Counted from the stretch's first letter, positions 45,111 through 55,177 are shown. The stretch: 64,000 nt of DNA from Telmatospirillum siberiense (GCF_002845745.1 NZ_PIUM01000011.1:62001-126000), one strand, 5' to 3'. The notes: generated by a model from the letters alone, not told the origin. Numbers and translations are program-made.

Positions 45111-45291
45111 GCTATCAGGAAGGCGGACGATGCTTATATAAAATACTGGAATGTTATTAATCTATAGTTATGTACATTTTTGAGTGATTATTATTTTTGT
45201 TATTATAACTATTTAATATTTGTTATTTATAATTATTTGTAATTTTTAGATTGTGTATTTTCTATATTCCTCAAGCATTCTGAGAGGGGCA

Positions 45292-45954
45292 ATGACCAAG
45301 ACCATCACACTTCAATCCGCCGTCGCCATGATCCCCGACGGGGCCGTGGTGATGATCGGCGGCTTCATGGGCTGCGGCACGCCGGACGGCCTGATCGATG
45401 AACTGGTCCGCCAGGGCAGGCGGGAGCTGACGGTGATCGCCAATGATACGGCGCGGCCCAACGTCGGAATCGGCAAACTGATTTCGGCGAAACTGGTCCG
45501 CCGGGTGATCGCCAGCCATATCGGCACCAATCCGGAAACCCAGGCCCAGATGATCGCCGGCGAGATCGAGGTCGAACTGGTGCCGCAAGGCACCCTGGCC
45601 GAACGGGTCCGCGCCGCCGGCTTCGGACTGGGCGCCGTGGTCACCCCGACCGGCGTCGGCACCGTCGTCGAGGAGGGCAAGCGGACCATCGAGATCGACG
45701 GCCGGGTCTTCCTGGTCGAGACGCCGATCAAGGCGGATTTCTCCCTGGTCAAGGCCAAGCGCGCCGATTACCGGGGCAATCTGGAATATGCCTTTACCGC
45801 CAGGAACTTCAATCCGCTGATCGCCATGGCCGCCGACACCGTGGTGGCCGAGGCCGAGGACGTCGTTCCGGTGGGCGCCATCGCCCCCGATGCCGTGGTG
45901 ACGCCTTTCGTCGTGGTCGATTACCTGGTGACCAAGGAGACCCGTCATGGATGA
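45292..45954 (+). CDS. atoD: 3-oxoacid CoA-transferase, subunit A
   Basis: Alpha subunit (220 residues) of acetate/acetoacetate-CoA transferase, which moves CoA from acetyl- or succinyl-CoA to acetoacetate or short fatty acids. The family pattern is clear: [20 protein letters not shown] near 16-35 and [13 protein letters not shown] with [16 protein letters not shown] later. The ATG at 45292 has GAGAGGGG just upstream; the reading to 45253 is not needed. The stop overlaps the start of subunit B by eight bases. First gene of an operon under a sigma-54 type promoter. Confidence 0.94.
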   Translation: MTKTITLQSAVAMIPDGAVVMIGGFMGCGTPDGLIDELVRQGRRELTVIANDTARPNVGIGKLISAKLVRRVIASHIGTNPETQAQMIAGEIEVELVPQGTLAERVRAAGFGLGAVVTPTGVGTVVEEGKRTIEIDGRVFLVETPIKADFSLVKAKRADYRGNLEYAFTARNFNPLIAMAADTVVAEAEDVVPVGAIAPDAVVTPFVVVDYLVTKETRHG

Positions 45955-46603
45955 CAAGACACTGATCGCCAAGCGCGTCGCCCTCGAACTCGAGGACGGC
46001 AATCTGGTCAATCTCGGCATCGGCCTGCCGACCCTGGTCGCCCAATATCTGCCGGCCGGCATCGACGTCGCCTTCCAGTCGGAAAACGGCATCATCGGCA
46101 TGCGGGCCTTGCCCGAGGGCGCCGTGCCGTCGCCGGATCTGACCGATGCGGGCGGCGCCCCCATCGGCGCGCTTCCCGGCGCCTTCGCCTTCGATTCCGC
46201 CATGTCCTTCGGCCTGATAAGGGGCGGCCATCTGGATGTCACCGTGCTGGGCGGCCTGCAGGTCGACGAGGCCGGACTGCTGGCCAACTGGATGGTGCCG
46301 GGCAAGATGGTGCCCGGCATGGGCGGCGCCATGGATCTGGTTTCCGGGGCTAGGCGGGTCATCGTCGCCATGACCCATACCGCCAAGGGGGCGCCCAAGA
46401 TCCTCAATCGCTGCACCTTGCCGCTCACCTCGGTCCGCAGCGTCGATCTGATCGTCACCGAACTGGCCGTCATCGAGCCCACCATTGATGGTCTGCTGCT
46501 CAAGGAGACCGCCCCTGGCGTCACCGTCGAGCAGGTGGTGGCCGCCACCGAGGCGAAACTCATCATTCCGGCCGATGTTCCGGTCATGCCTCTGGCCATA
46601 TAG
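45947..46603 (+). CDS. atoA: 3-oxoacid CoA-transferase, subunit B
   Basis: Beta subunit, 218 residues, with the catalytic glutamate E46 in QSENGIIGM that forms the CoA thioester intermediate. [15 protein letters not shown] near 22-36 and [20 protein letters not shown] are conserved family segments. It overlaps subunit A by eight bases, so the two are made together as the active heteromer. The 141-base gap to the transporter gene contains a hairpin (CCCTTCTCC/GGAGAAGGG, near 46623-46650) that may reduce read-through. Confidence 0.95.
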   Translation: MDDKTLIAKRVALELEDGNLVNLGIGLPTLVAQYLPAGIDVAFQSENGIIGMRALPEGAVPSPDLTDAGGAPIGALPGAFAFDSAMSFGLIRGGHLDVTVLGGLQVDEAGLLANWMVPGKMVPGMGGAMDLVSGARRVIVAMTHTAKGAPKILNRCTLPLTSVRSVDLIVTELAVIEPTIDGLLLKETAPGVTVEQVVAATEAKLIIPADVPVMPLAI

Positions 46604-46744
46604 GGGAAAAAGGGCGGGCAAAAGCCCTTCTCCTCTCGCGGGAGAAGGGGGGGATGAAGAGGCATCCCGCCGACAGGCTGAAGCGTCAGCCCTGAAATGA
46701 CGCGCTTGTTTCTGAATAAACGCTTTAGGGAGGTTCAACGCGCG

Positions 46745-48172
46745 ATGACAAACATGTCCAAGAACGACGGCACCGCTGCCTCGCCCCAGCTCGGCCTGAT
46801 GGCCCGCTGGGCCATCGGCTTCACCGGCTGGGCCGAACGCTGGTATCCCGATTCCTTCGTCTTCGCCGCCTTGGCGGTCATCGTCGTGGCCGTGGCCGAC
46901 CTGGCGCTCGGCGCCAAGCCGATGGAGGTCGCGGCGTCTTTCGGTGGCGGATTCTGGACGATGATTCCCTTCACCATGCAGATGACCATCGTCGTCATCT
47001 CGGGCTATGTGGTGGCCACCTCGGCGCCGGTGTCGCGCTTCGTCGACACCATCGCCGGCATTCCGAAGACGGCCCGCGGCGCCATCGCCTTCGTCGCCTT
47101 CATGAGCATGGCGGCATCGTTCCTCAATTACGCGCTCAGCCTGATCTTCGGCGGATTGCTGGTCCTGGCTTTGGCCCGGCGGACCGATCTCAAGATGGAC
47201 TACCGCGCCGCCACGGGGGCCGCCTATCTGGGACTGGGGGCCACCTGGGCATTGGGACTCAATTCGTCGGCCGCCCAGTTGCAGGCCAATGCGGCCAGCC
47301 TGCCAAAAGCCATTTCCGACATCACCGGGGTCATCCCCTTCAGCCAGACCATCGGCCTTTGGCAATCGATGCTGATGGCCCTGATCATCGTGATCGTCTC
47401 GGTGGCCATCTCCTATTTCTCCGCTCCGACGGGCGGGCAGGTGCGCACGGCGGTCGACATGGGTATCGACCTCTCCAGGCCCGTCGAAACCAGGAAGGCC
47501 GTCCTGCGGCCCGGAGAATGGCTGGAACAAAGCCCCCTGATCAGCGTGGTGATCGCCCTTCTCGGCATCGGCTTCCTGTGGAGCGAGTTCGCCACCAAGG
47601 ATCCGCTGACGGCGATTTCCAACCTCAACACCTACAATCTGCTGTTCCTGATCATCGGCCTGCTGCTGCATTGGCGGCTGAGGAATTTCCTGGCCGCCGT
47701 GGCCAAGGCGGTGCCTTCGACCGGCGGCATCCTGATCCAGTTTCCGCTCTATGGCGCCGCCGCCGCCCTGCTGACCGGCGTCAAGGGGGGCGACGGCGTC
47801 ACCATCTCGCACCATCTGGCCAATTTCTTCGTCAATATCGCCTCGGCCGACAGCTTCCCGGTGGTGATCGGCATCTATTCGGCGATCCTGGGCTTCCTGG
47901 TGCCGTCCGGCGGCGGCAAATGGATCGTCGAGGCCCCTTACGTGATGCAGGCGGCCAAGGATCTGCATACCCATCTAGGCTGGGCCGTGGAAGTCTATAA
48001 TGCGGCCGAGGCCCTGCCCAATCTGATCAATCCCTTCTGGATGCTGCCCCTTCTGGGAATCGTCGGCCTGAAGGCCCGGGACGTGGTGGGTTTCACCTTT
48101 ACCCAGTTCGTCTTCCATGTTCCCGTCGTCTTGTTCCTTCTGTGGCTGCTGGCCAAGACGCTGCCCGTTTGA
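46745..48172 (+). CDS. atoE: Short-chain fatty acid transporter, AtoE family
   Basis: A 475-residue inner-membrane transporter with about 11-12 helices. Family features are GFTGWAERWYPDSFVFAALA near 21-40, the NYALSLIFGGLLVL helix, and the late FLVPSGGGKWIVEAPYVMQA followed by NLINPFWMLPLLGI. It imports short-chain fatty acids or acetoacetate for the CoA transferase. The ATG at 46745 follows TTAGGGAGG; the longer reading from 46697 has no comparable site. It lies between the transferase and thiolase genes, the same order as atoDAEB in E. coli. Confidence 0.93.
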   Translation: MTNMSKNDGTAASPQLGLMARWAIGFTGWAERWYPDSFVFAALAVIVVAVADLALGAKPMEVAASFGGGFWTMIPFTMQMTIVVISGYVVATSAPVSRFVDTIAGIPKTARGAIAFVAFMSMAASFLNYALSLIFGGLLVLALARRTDLKMDYRAATGAAYLGLGATWALGLNSSAAQLQANAASLPKAISDITGVIPFSQTIGLWQSMLMALIIVIVSVAISYFSAPTGGQVRTAVDMGIDLSRPVETRKAVLRPGEWLEQSPLISVVIALLGIGFLWSEFATKDPLTAISNLNTYNLLFLIIGLLLHWRLRNFLAAVAKAVPSTGGILIQFPLYGAAAALLTGVKGGDGVTISHHLANFFVNIASADSFPVVIGIYSAILGFLVPSGGGKWIVEAPYVMQAAKDLHTHLGWAVEVYNAAEALPNLINPFWMLPLLGIVGLKARDVVGFTFTQFVFHVPVVLFLLWLLAKTLPV

Positions 48173-48265
48173 TCCGGGCGGAGGGAGGTGGCGGATGCCG
48201 TGGCTCGCTTCAATGACGCTTCACGGCATCCATCTGTAGGTTTTCGAGGAACGGAGAACGAGATC

Positions 48266-49438
48266 ATGTCAGCTATCGTCATTACCGAAGCCGTCCGGAC
48301 GCCCATCGGCAGTTTTAGTGGCGGACTGGGGTCGCTTTCGGCGCATGCCCTGGGGGAAATCGTCATCCGCGCGGCGCTGGCCCGGGGCAAGGTCGATCCG
48401 CAGGAGGTCAGCGAGATCATCTTCGGCCAGGTCCTCACCGCTGCCCAGGGACAAAACCCGGCGCGTCAGGCCGCCGTCAATGCGGGGATTCCGGTCGAGC
48501 GCACGGCATTCACCATCAATCAGGTCTGTGGATCGGGGTTGCGCACCGTCGCGCTCGGCTACCAGGCCATCGGAATGGGCGACGCCGAAATCGTTGTTGC
48601 CGGCGGCCAGGAAAGCATGAGCCAGTCGATGCATGCGATGCATCTGCGGGGCGGCGTCAAGATGGGGGCGTCGGAGTTCACCGACACCATGATCAAGGAT
48701 GGCCTGTGGGATGCCTTCAACGGCTACCACATGGGAGTCACGGCGGAAAATGTCGCCAAGAAATGGTCGCTCTCGCGCGAGGACCAGGACGCCTTCGCCG
48801 CCGCCTCCCAGCAGAAGGCCGAGGCGGCGATGACGGCCGGTCGTTTCGCCGAGGAAATCGTGCCGGTGACGGTCGCCGGACGCAAGGGCGACACGGTGGT
48901 TTCCGTTGACGAACATCCCAAGGCCGGGACGACGGCCGAAACCTTGAGCAAATTGCGCCCCGCCTTCGCCAAGGACGGCACGGTGACCGCCGGCAACGCC
49001 TCGGGGATCAATGACGGCGCCGCCGCCCTGGTCCTGATGTCCGCCGAAAACGCCGACCGCCGGGGTATCGAGCCCCTGGCCCGCATCGTCTCCTGGGGCA
49101 CGGCGGGTGTCGATCCATCGATCATGGGCACGGGGCCGATACCGGCCAGCCGGCTGGCCCTGAAAAAGGCCGGCTGGAGCATCGACGATCTCGACCTGAT
49201 CGAGGCCAACGAGGCCTTCGCCGCCCAGGCCCTGGCGGTCAACAGGGAGATGGGCTGGGACACCTCGAAGGTGAACGTCAACGGCGGCGCCATCGCCCTC
49301 GGCCATCCCATCGGCGCTTCCGGCGCGCGCATCCTGGTGACCCTGCTGCACCAGATGCGCCGGCAGAACGCCAGGAAGGGACTGGCCACCTTGTGCATCG
49401 GCGGCGGCATGGGCATCGCGCTCTGTGTCGAGCGCTGA
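48266..49438 (+). CDS. atoB: Acetyl-CoA acetyltransferase (thiolase)
   Basis: A 390-residue biosynthetic-type thiolase that splits acetoacetyl-CoA into two acetyl-CoA, or makes it. C88 in NQVCGSGLR is the acyl-binding cysteine; [19 protein letters not shown] gives the catalytic histidine, and CIGGGMGIA the second cysteine. The ATG at 48266 follows GAGGAACGGAG. In another setting it would be called phaA for polyhydroxybutyrate synthesis, but its place after atoDAE favours the degradative role. It is followed at 121 bases by pta. Confidence 0.94.
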   Translation: MSAIVITEAVRTPIGSFSGGLGSLSAHALGEIVIRAALARGKVDPQEVSEIIFGQVLTAAQGQNPARQAAVNAGIPVERTAFTINQVCGSGLRTVALGYQAIGMGDAEIVVAGGQESMSQSMHAMHLRGGVKMGASEFTDTMIKDGLWDAFNGYHMGVTAENVAKKWSLSREDQDAFAAASQQKAEAAMTAGRFAEEIVPVTVAGRKGDTVVSVDEHPKAGTTAETLSKLRPAFAKDGTVTAGNASGINDGAAALVLMSAENADRRGIEPLARIVSWGTAGVDPSIMGTGPIPASRLALKKAGWSIDDLDLIEANEAFAAQALAVNREMGWDTSKVNVNGGAIALGHPIGASGARILVTLLHQMRRQNARKGLATLCIGGGMGIALCVER

Positions 49439-49559
49439 GGGGTGAGGCATAGATCCCTGTAAGCGGGCGGGACTAAAATATGATATTTAGCATATGGCTT
49501 GTGAAATCGAAGGTCTCCATCAGCGGTTAAGGATGGAACCGGACGAAGGATAAAAAAAG

Positions 49560-51653
49560 ATGAGCAAGGGAGTGGACTCACCAAGTTTCTTCGTGGTTCC
49601 CGCCGCTCGGGATGTCGGTCCTCGATCGGTGTCCCTGGGGCTGGTCCGCGCATTGCAGCGCGAGGGAATCGACGTCGGTTTCATCAAGCCGATCTCCTCG
49701 CCCGAGGCGGCCGGCGCCAGGGTCGATCTGGCATGTCATTTCGGGCGTTCCCTCTGCCATTTGGATGTCCCCGAGCCGATCCCCTTCGCCCTGGCCGAGG
49801 AGCGGGTCCGGTCCGGTCAGCTTTCCGAGCTGATGGAGGATGTGGTCACGCTCGCCGAAGCCGCGTCGCAGGCTCATGACGTGGTGGTCATCCAGGGCAT
49901 TCCTCTGGATTTCGAGGCGCAATTGGCTTCGCAGCTCAATATCGCGATGGCCGGTTGCCTGTCCGCCCGCATGGTGGTGGTGGTCAATGCCTTGGGGCGG
50001 TCCTGCGAACAGTTGGCGGAGGATGTCGCCGCGGCGGTGCGTCTCTATGGCGACGGTGGACGCAATGGCTTCGCCGGTGTGGTGCTCAACCAGATAGCCG
50101 CGGGCGAGGACGGCCGCCGTCTGGTCGCCGGCCTGCGCGCCAAGGGGGATCTGCCCCCCCTATTGGCCTGCGTGCCTTTCGACGCGGGCCTGAGCGCCCC
50201 GCGTTTGGCAGACGTGGTGGAGGAATTGGGACTGACGGTGGAACGCGAGGGCAATCTGGCGCAATCGCGGGTCCAGGAAATCGCCGTCGCCGGCAGCGCG
50301 GTGGAAAACGCCATCTCCTGGTTGCGGCCCGGGACCCTGCTGGTCACCTCGGGCGATCGCAGCGATATCATTCTGGCCACCGCGCTGGCCTATCTGCGCG
50401 GCATCCCGTTGGCGGGGCTGTTGCTGACCTGCGGCCGGCAGCCGGCGCCGCCCATCGCGTCGCTGATTTCGGCTTCGCAGTTGAGCGGCCTGCCGATCCT
50501 GCGTTCGGAAAAGGACACCTACGGCACCAGCATCCTGCTGGCGGGCTTGAACCGGCACGTGACGCGCAACGATCCCCAGCGGATGGAACAGGCCATTCAG
50601 CAGGTCACCGAATCGACCGATATCGCGCTGTTCAAGGATATCGTCGGCAAGCCCGGCACCTTGCGCCTGACGCCGCCCGCCTTCCGTCACCGGCTGGTGC
50701 AAAGCGCTCATATCGCCAACAAGCGCATCGTGCTTCCCGAGGGCGACGAGCCGCGCACCCTGCGCGCGGCGGTGATCTGCCATGAGAAGGGGATCGCTCA
50801 CTGCGTTCTTCTGGGCGAGCCGGCCCGCATCCGGGAAATCGCCGGCAATCAGGGGCTGACCCTGCCGCCCGACATCGAGATCATCGATGCCATGGCGGTG
50901 CGCGAGAACTATGTCGCGCCGCTGGTCGAGATGCGCAAATCCAAGGGGCTGACGCCGCAGCAGGCCCGCGACCAGCTCGAGGACACCGTGGTCCTGGGTA
51001 CCGTCATGCTGGCGGTGGGCGAGGTCGACGGTCTGGTTTCGGGGGCCGTGCATACGACGGCCAGCACCGTTCGCCCGGCCCTGCAACTGATCAAGACGGC
51101 GCCGGGGCAAAGCATCGTCTCCTCGGTATTCTTCATGCTGATGCCCGATCAGGTGCTGGTCTACGGCGACTGCGCCATCAACCCCAACCCGTCGGCCGAG
51201 CAGTTGGCCGACATCGCCATCCAGTCAGCCGGTTCCGCCAGGGCCTTCGGCATCGAACCCAGGGTGGCGATGATCTCCTACTCGACCGGTACCTCGGGCG
51301 TCGGAGACGACGTCGACAAGGTGCGCGAAGCCACCCGTATCGTCCACGAGAGGTGTCCCGATCTGATGATCGACGGCCCGATCCAGTACGACGCGGCGAG
51401 CGTCGAGAGCGTCGGCCGCCAGAAGGCGCCGGAAAGTCTGGTGGCGGGCCGGGCGAACGTCTTCGTTTTTCCCGACCTCAACACCGGCAACACCACCTAC
51501 AAGGCGGTGCAGCGTTCGGCCAACGTGGTCAGCGTCGGCCCGATGCTGCAGGGCCTGCGCAAGCCGGTGAACGATCTGTCGCGCGGCGCCCTGGTCGACG
51601 ACATCGTCTACACCATCGCGCTGACGGCGATCCAGGCGAACCAGACCGGTTGA
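49560..51653 (+). CDS. pta: Phosphate acetyltransferase
   Basis: A 697-residue long-form Pta that converts acetyl-CoA and phosphate to acetyl phosphate and CoA. It has an N-terminal BioD-like domain (1-220, with DVGPRSVSLGLVRAL where dethiobiotin synthetases have a P-loop, as in E. coli Pta), a DRTGG domain (about 225-345, TSGDRSDIILATALA) and the C-terminal catalytic domain (about 370-690, with VLPEGDEPRTLRAA, SGAVHTTASTVRPALQLIKT and FPDLNTGNTTYKAVQRSANV). No ackA gene is adjacent, so acetyl phosphate may feed another enzyme or signalling. Its place between atoB and atoS is unusual. Confidence 0.94.
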   Translation: MSKGVDSPSFFVVPAARDVGPRSVSLGLVRALQREGIDVGFIKPISSPEAAGARVDLACHFGRSLCHLDVPEPIPFALAEERVRSGQLSELMEDVVTLAEAASQAHDVVVIQGIPLDFEAQLASQLNIAMAGCLSARMVVVVNALGRSCEQLAEDVAAAVRLYGDGGRNGFAGVVLNQIAAGEDGRRLVAGLRAKGDLPPLLACVPFDAGLSAPRLADVVEELGLTVEREGNLAQSRVQEIAVAGSAVENAISWLRPGTLLVTSGDRSDIILATALAYLRGIPLAGLLLTCGRQPAPPIASLISASQLSGLPILRSEKDTYGTSILLAGLNRHVTRNDPQRMEQAIQQVTESTDIALFKDIVGKPGTLRLTPPAFRHRLVQSAHIANKRIVLPEGDEPRTLRAAVICHEKGIAHCVLLGEPARIREIAGNQGLTLPPDIEIIDAMAVRENYVAPLVEMRKSKGLTPQQARDQLEDTVVLGTVMLAVGEVDGLVSGAVHTTASTVRPALQLIKTAPGQSIVSSVFFMLMPDQVLVYGDCAINPNPSAEQLADIAIQSAGSARAFGIEPRVAMISYSTGTSGVGDDVDKVREATRIVHERCPDLMIDGPIQYDAASVESVGRQKAPESLVAGRANVFVFPDLNTGNTTYKAVQRSANVVSVGPMLQGLRKPVNDLSRGALVDDIVYTIALTAIQANQTG

Positions 51654-51730
51654 TGGGACACCCTTAGCCCCTCTCACCACGATCCTCCTCCCTGACAAAG
51701 GGGCGAGGGCGAAAGTGAAAAGGCAACCGC

Positions 51731-53566
51731 ATGTTCCGCGCCTGGTTTCCTTCTACGCTGCGCGCCAAGTTGTTGTTGTTGTCCCTGGTGGTGGTGGCGG
51801 TTCCCATCATTACCGCCGGTTATGTCATCGAGATCAAAGGGCGCAATGCCCTGAACGAGGAAAAGCAGGACAAGCTGTTCGGCCTGACTCGTATTCTCGA
51901 CAGTCAATTGGCCGGCGATTTCGACGGTCTTCTGGCTGACTACCAGGGGAAACCGGACGACCGGGTGGCCAAGATCGCTTACCTTAACGGACGGCTGCGG
52001 GCGATCACCGATGCCGTCGCCGATGCCAATCCGGGTGTCGGCGTGGGCTATTATTGCAAAGCCCTGAACGCCATCGTCACCTATGGCCCAAGCCGGGATT
52101 ACGCCGACAAGGTCGGATTGCCCATTTCTCCGGATCATCCCGGACGGCGGGTCATGACCTCCGGCGAGCCGCTGGTGGAAAGCGGGTTGCTGGTTCGCGG
52201 TCATATCATGAACGCCATGTGGCCGATCAGGCGCAACGGCGAGGTGATCGGCTATATCTGGGCCAACGAACTGTCCGACGCCATCGAACGGCAGACCAGT
52301 GCGATGGACCATGCCATTTTCGTCATCATTTTTGGCGGAGTCCTTCTGGGCGGGGCCCTCGTCCATGTCATGTCGATTCGCATTTCCCGCGATGTTTCCT
52401 GCATCAAGAACGGTCTGGCCACTCTCGGTCTTGATATCCGCAAGCGCATCGCGCCCCTGCCCGGCGAGTTCGGCGAGATTGTCGCGGCCATCAATGCGAT
52501 GGCCAGGGCATTGGCCGACGCCCGGACCTTGAACGAAAATATCGTCAACAGCGTCGCCGACGGCATCATCGCCGTCGACAACGAAGGGCTGGTGACGTCG
52601 ATCAATACCGCCGCCCAGCAAATGATGAACGCGCCTTTGGAAACCTCGGTTGGGCAGCCCTATCAATCGCTGTTCCGTCCGGGGGCGAAGTTCACCAGCG
52701 TCCTGCTCGACACCCTGCAGACCGGCAAACAATACATCGGTGTCGATCTGGTCCATCCCCTGGCGACCAAGACCCTGCATGTCAGCGCCAGCAGCAGCGT
52801 TCTGCTGGACGGCAGCGGCGCGGTGATCGGCGCCGTGGTGGTCATCAAGGATTTGAGTGAAAAATTTCATCTGCAGACCCAGATCATGCGGGCCGACCGC
52901 CTGGCCGCCCTGGGTGAGTTGATGGCGGGAATCGCTCATGAAATTCGCAATCCGTTGACGTCGATCCGCGGATTCATGCAGCATCTCGAGAGCAGCGACG
53001 ACATCGCGGAATGGCAGCTTTACGCCCCCCTGGTGATCCGGCAGGTCGACAGTCTCAACCGCATCATCACCGAACTTCTGGAGTTTGGCCGCTATCGCCC
53101 GCCGCGGATCGGTTTTGTCGCCCTGAACGCCTTGATCCGGGAAGTGACCATGTTGGCCGGCAACAAATGGTCGACGGAAATCGCCATGGAGTTGTCGCCG
53201 GATGTCCCGCCGATCGAAGCCGATGGCGAAGCCTTGAAGCAGGTCGTGCTCAATCTGGTGCTGAACGCCATTCAGGCGACATCGGAAGGCGGACGGATCA
53301 TCATTCGGACCGCTTTCCTGCCCCCCGATCAGGTATCGATTTCGGTGAGTGACGATGGGGTCGGCATTGCGCCGGAAGATCTCGAAAAAGTCTTCGATCC
53401 CTTCTTCTCGACCAAACCGACCGGGACGGGACTGGGGTTGGCCATGGTCAGGCGGATCATCGACGCCCACGACGGGCATATCGGAATCAACAGCACCTTG
53501 GGGCTGGGCACCGAGATCACGCTCAGGCTTCCCCTGAGTCACAAGACATCGGGAGACGAGGCTTGA
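51731..53566 (+). CDS. atoS: Membrane sensor histidine kinase, AtoS-like
   Basis: A 611-residue sensor kinase. A membrane helix at 13-31, a periplasmic sensor (32-193), a second helix at 195-215, a HAMP segment (about 216-268), a PAS domain (about 270-380), HisKA with H403 in GIAHEIRNPLTSIRGF, and HATPase_c with N-box VVLNLVLNAIQAT and G-box DDGVGI and GTGLGLAMV. It sits just upstream of the AtoC-like regulator and overlaps it by four bases. The AtoS call rests on partner and neighbours; the sensor region itself is poorly conserved, so the signal could be acetoacetate or another short acid. Confidence 0.88.
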   Translation: MFRAWFPSTLRAKLLLLSLVVVAVPIITAGYVIEIKGRNALNEEKQDKLFGLTRILDSQLAGDFDGLLADYQGKPDDRVAKIAYLNGRLRAITDAVADANPGVGVGYYCKALNAIVTYGPSRDYADKVGLPISPDHPGRRVMTSGEPLVESGLLVRGHIMNAMWPIRRNGEVIGYIWANELSDAIERQTSAMDHAIFVIIFGGVLLGGALVHVMSIRISRDVSCIKNGLATLGLDIRKRIAPLPGEFGEIVAAINAMARALADARTLNENIVNSVADGIIAVDNEGLVTSINTAAQQMMNAPLETSVGQPYQSLFRPGAKFTSVLLDTLQTGKQYIGVDLVHPLATKTLHVSASSSVLLDGSGAVIGAVVVIKDLSEKFHLQTQIMRADRLAALGELMAGIAHEIRNPLTSIRGFMQHLESSDDIAEWQLYAPLVIRQVDSLNRIITELLEFGRYRPPRIGFVALNALIREVTMLAGNKWSTEIAMELSPDVPPIEADGEALKQVVLNLVLNAIQATSEGGRIIIRTAFLPPDQVSISVSDDGVGIAPEDLEKVFDPFFSTKPTGTGLGLAMVRRIIDAHDGHIGINSTLGLGTEITLRLPLSHKTSGDEA

Positions 53567-54945
53567 GAAAGGAAATGCCGACGATGCTGGTGGTCGACGA
53601 CGACGAGGGAATCAGGCGGTTCCTTTCGGCGATGCTGACCAAGCAGGGCTTTGGCGTGCTTACCGCCGACAACGGGTTCGATGCCGTCGAGATTTTTCGC
53701 GCCGAACGGCCGGCGGTGATCCTGATGGATATTCGCATGCCGGGGATGTCGGGTTTGAAGGCGATGTCGGCCATCCACAATCTCGACCGCTCGACGGCGG
53801 TGATCCTGATGACCGCCTATGCCGAGGTCGAAACGGCGGTGCAGGCGATCAAGGACGGCGCTTTCGATTACATCATCAAACCCTTCGACATCGCCGAGGT
53901 GCTGCTGCTGGTCAAGCGCGCCTTCGAACTGCGCCGGATGCGCGAGGATATCTCGGTCCTGCATCGCGAATTGTCGGAAAGTTTCCGTCTCGATCGCATC
54001 CTGACCAATAGCCCGAAGATGATCGAGCTTTGCCAGACCATCACCAAGGTGGCCAAGAGCACGGCCACCGTCCTCGTTTGCGGCGAAAGCGGAACCGGCA
54101 AGGAGTTGGTGGCCACGGCGATCCACTACAACAGCGCCCGCGCCGACAAGCCCTTCGTCAAGGTCAATTGCGCGGCCATCCCCGACAGCTTGCTGGAAAG
54201 CGAGTTCTTCGGCCATGAGAAGGGGGCCTTCACCGGCGCCTTGGCCCGCCGTCGCGGTCGTTTCGAACAGGCATGCGGCGGGACGCTGTTCCTGGACGAG
54301 ATCGGCGATATTTCCCCCAGCCTGCAGGTGAAGCTGCTGCGGGTCCTCCAGGAGCGCGAGTTCGAGCGCGTCGGCGGCGGCGACGTGGTGCGGGCGGACG
54401 TCCGGGTCATCGTCGCCACCAACAAGAATCTCGAGGAGCTGGTCCGCCAGGGCACCTTTCGGCAGGATCTGTATTTCCGCCTGAACGTGGTGACGATCAA
54501 GACCATCGCGCTCCGCGAACGGCCGGAGGACGTGCGTCTGCTGGCCGGCTATTTCCTCCAGAAATTCGCCGCCGAGAACTGCATCGAGATCACCGGCTTC
54601 GACGAGGCCGCGATGGACTGCCTGTTGCGTCACGACTGGCCGGGAAATATCCGGGAACTGCGCAACGCCGTCGAGCGGGCGGTGGTGATGAGCACGGGAC
54701 GCGAGATCGGGCCCGAGGACCTGCCCGAACAGATCCTGCATTCGGCCGGCGAGTTCGAAGGTCTGCCGCGTCCCCCGTTCGACGGCGCCGTGCGCTCCCT
54801 GCGCGATCTGGTGCATCGCTACGAGGCCCAGGTCATCACCGAATCCCTGGCGCGCAACGACGGCAACCGGGTGAAAACCGCCCACGATCTGCAGATCAGC
54901 CGGCGCTCGCTGCTTTACAAGATCCAGGAACATGGCATCGGGTGA
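53563..54945 (+). CDS. atoC: Sigma-54-dependent response regulator, AtoC-like
   Basis: A 460-residue NtrC-family activator. The receiver domain has D56 as phosphate acceptor in LMDIRMPG, with T84 and K106. The AAA+ domain has Walker A GESGTGKE at 174-181, GAFTGA (sigma-54 contact) at 221-226 and LFLDEIGDI at 242-250. A Fis-type helix-turn-helix is at about 423-456 (RVKTAHDLQISRRSLLYKI). It is co-translated with the kinase. Its likely target is the sigma-54 type promoter before atoD, where palindromic sites are found. The general NtrC family is large, so atoC is inferred from context. Confidence 0.91.
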   Translation: MRKEMPTMLVVDDDEGIRRFLSAMLTKQGFGVLTADNGFDAVEIFRAERPAVILMDIRMPGMSGLKAMSAIHNLDRSTAVILMTAYAEVETAVQAIKDGAFDYIIKPFDIAEVLLLVKRAFELRRMREDISVLHRELSESFRLDRILTNSPKMIELCQTITKVAKSTATVLVCGESGTGKELVATAIHYNSARADKPFVKVNCAAIPDSLLESEFFGHEKGAFTGALARRRGRFEQACGGTLFLDEIGDISPSLQVKLLRVLQEREFERVGGGDVVRADVRVIVATNKNLEELVRQGTFRQDLYFRLNVVTIKTIALRERPEDVRLLAGYFLQKFAAENCIEITGFDEAAMDCLLRHDWPGNIRELRNAVERAVVMSTGREIGPEDLPEQILHSAGEFEGLPRPPFDGAVRSLRDLVHRYEAQVITESLARNDGNRVKTAHDLQISRRSLLYKIQEHGIG

Positions 54946-54974
54946 GGGGGGGCGCTCTGCCGGGTCTGGGGTTT

Positions 54975-55168
54975 GATGAACCACCAAGGCACCAAGACAC
55001 CAAGGCGTTTCCCGATATATCCGGCCGCGTGGCGGATCCAAGAAGAATGCGCGCCGCAGGCATTCCTTTCTCATCCCACGGATGTCCATCGGGTGAACGG
55101 GTGAATGCCTGCGGCGCACTCCATCACCTTGGTGCCTTGGTGTCTTGGTGGTTCAAAATATCCCGGAT
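54975..55168. repeat. Dispersed element A, copy 2, inverted
   Basis: Second copy of the element at 44561-44731, in opposite orientation. Left arm GATGAACCACCAAGGCACC (from 54975) and right arm ending CTTGGTGGTTCAAAATATCC match the other copy's ends when inverted. An inner GCCGCAGGCATTC and its inverted partner GAATGCCTGCGGC form a second stem. It lies between the convergent atoC and Rieske oxygenase genes and ends ten bases before the latter's stop. Confidence 0.82.
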
Positions 55169-55177
55169 CGTCTGCTC

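Larger units (their letters stand above)
44372..45291. other. Long intergenic region with repeats and ato promoter
   Basis: A 920-base gap without a gene. In order it holds: repeat A copy 1 (44561-44731), repeat B copy 1 (44803-44914), two palindromic activator-like sites (44958-44992), a sigma-54 type promoter (45096-45110) and a very A+T-rich leader of about 150 bases (45130-45280). Confidence 0.75.

Noticed and set aside
45809-47974. An open frame of 721 codons on the minus strand
   Set aside because: It is the antisense of atoA and atoE, with repeated His/Arg/Gly/Asp and no recognisable motif.
49560-49640. Missing GKT in the N-terminal P-loop-like segment of Pta
   Set aside because: E. 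coli Pta also lacks the usual lysine here (as recalled), so this is normal for the long Pta form and not a defect.
51674-53542. An open frame of 622 codons on the minus strand
   Set aside because: Antisense of the AtoS-like kinase gene, whose motifs are complete on the other strand.
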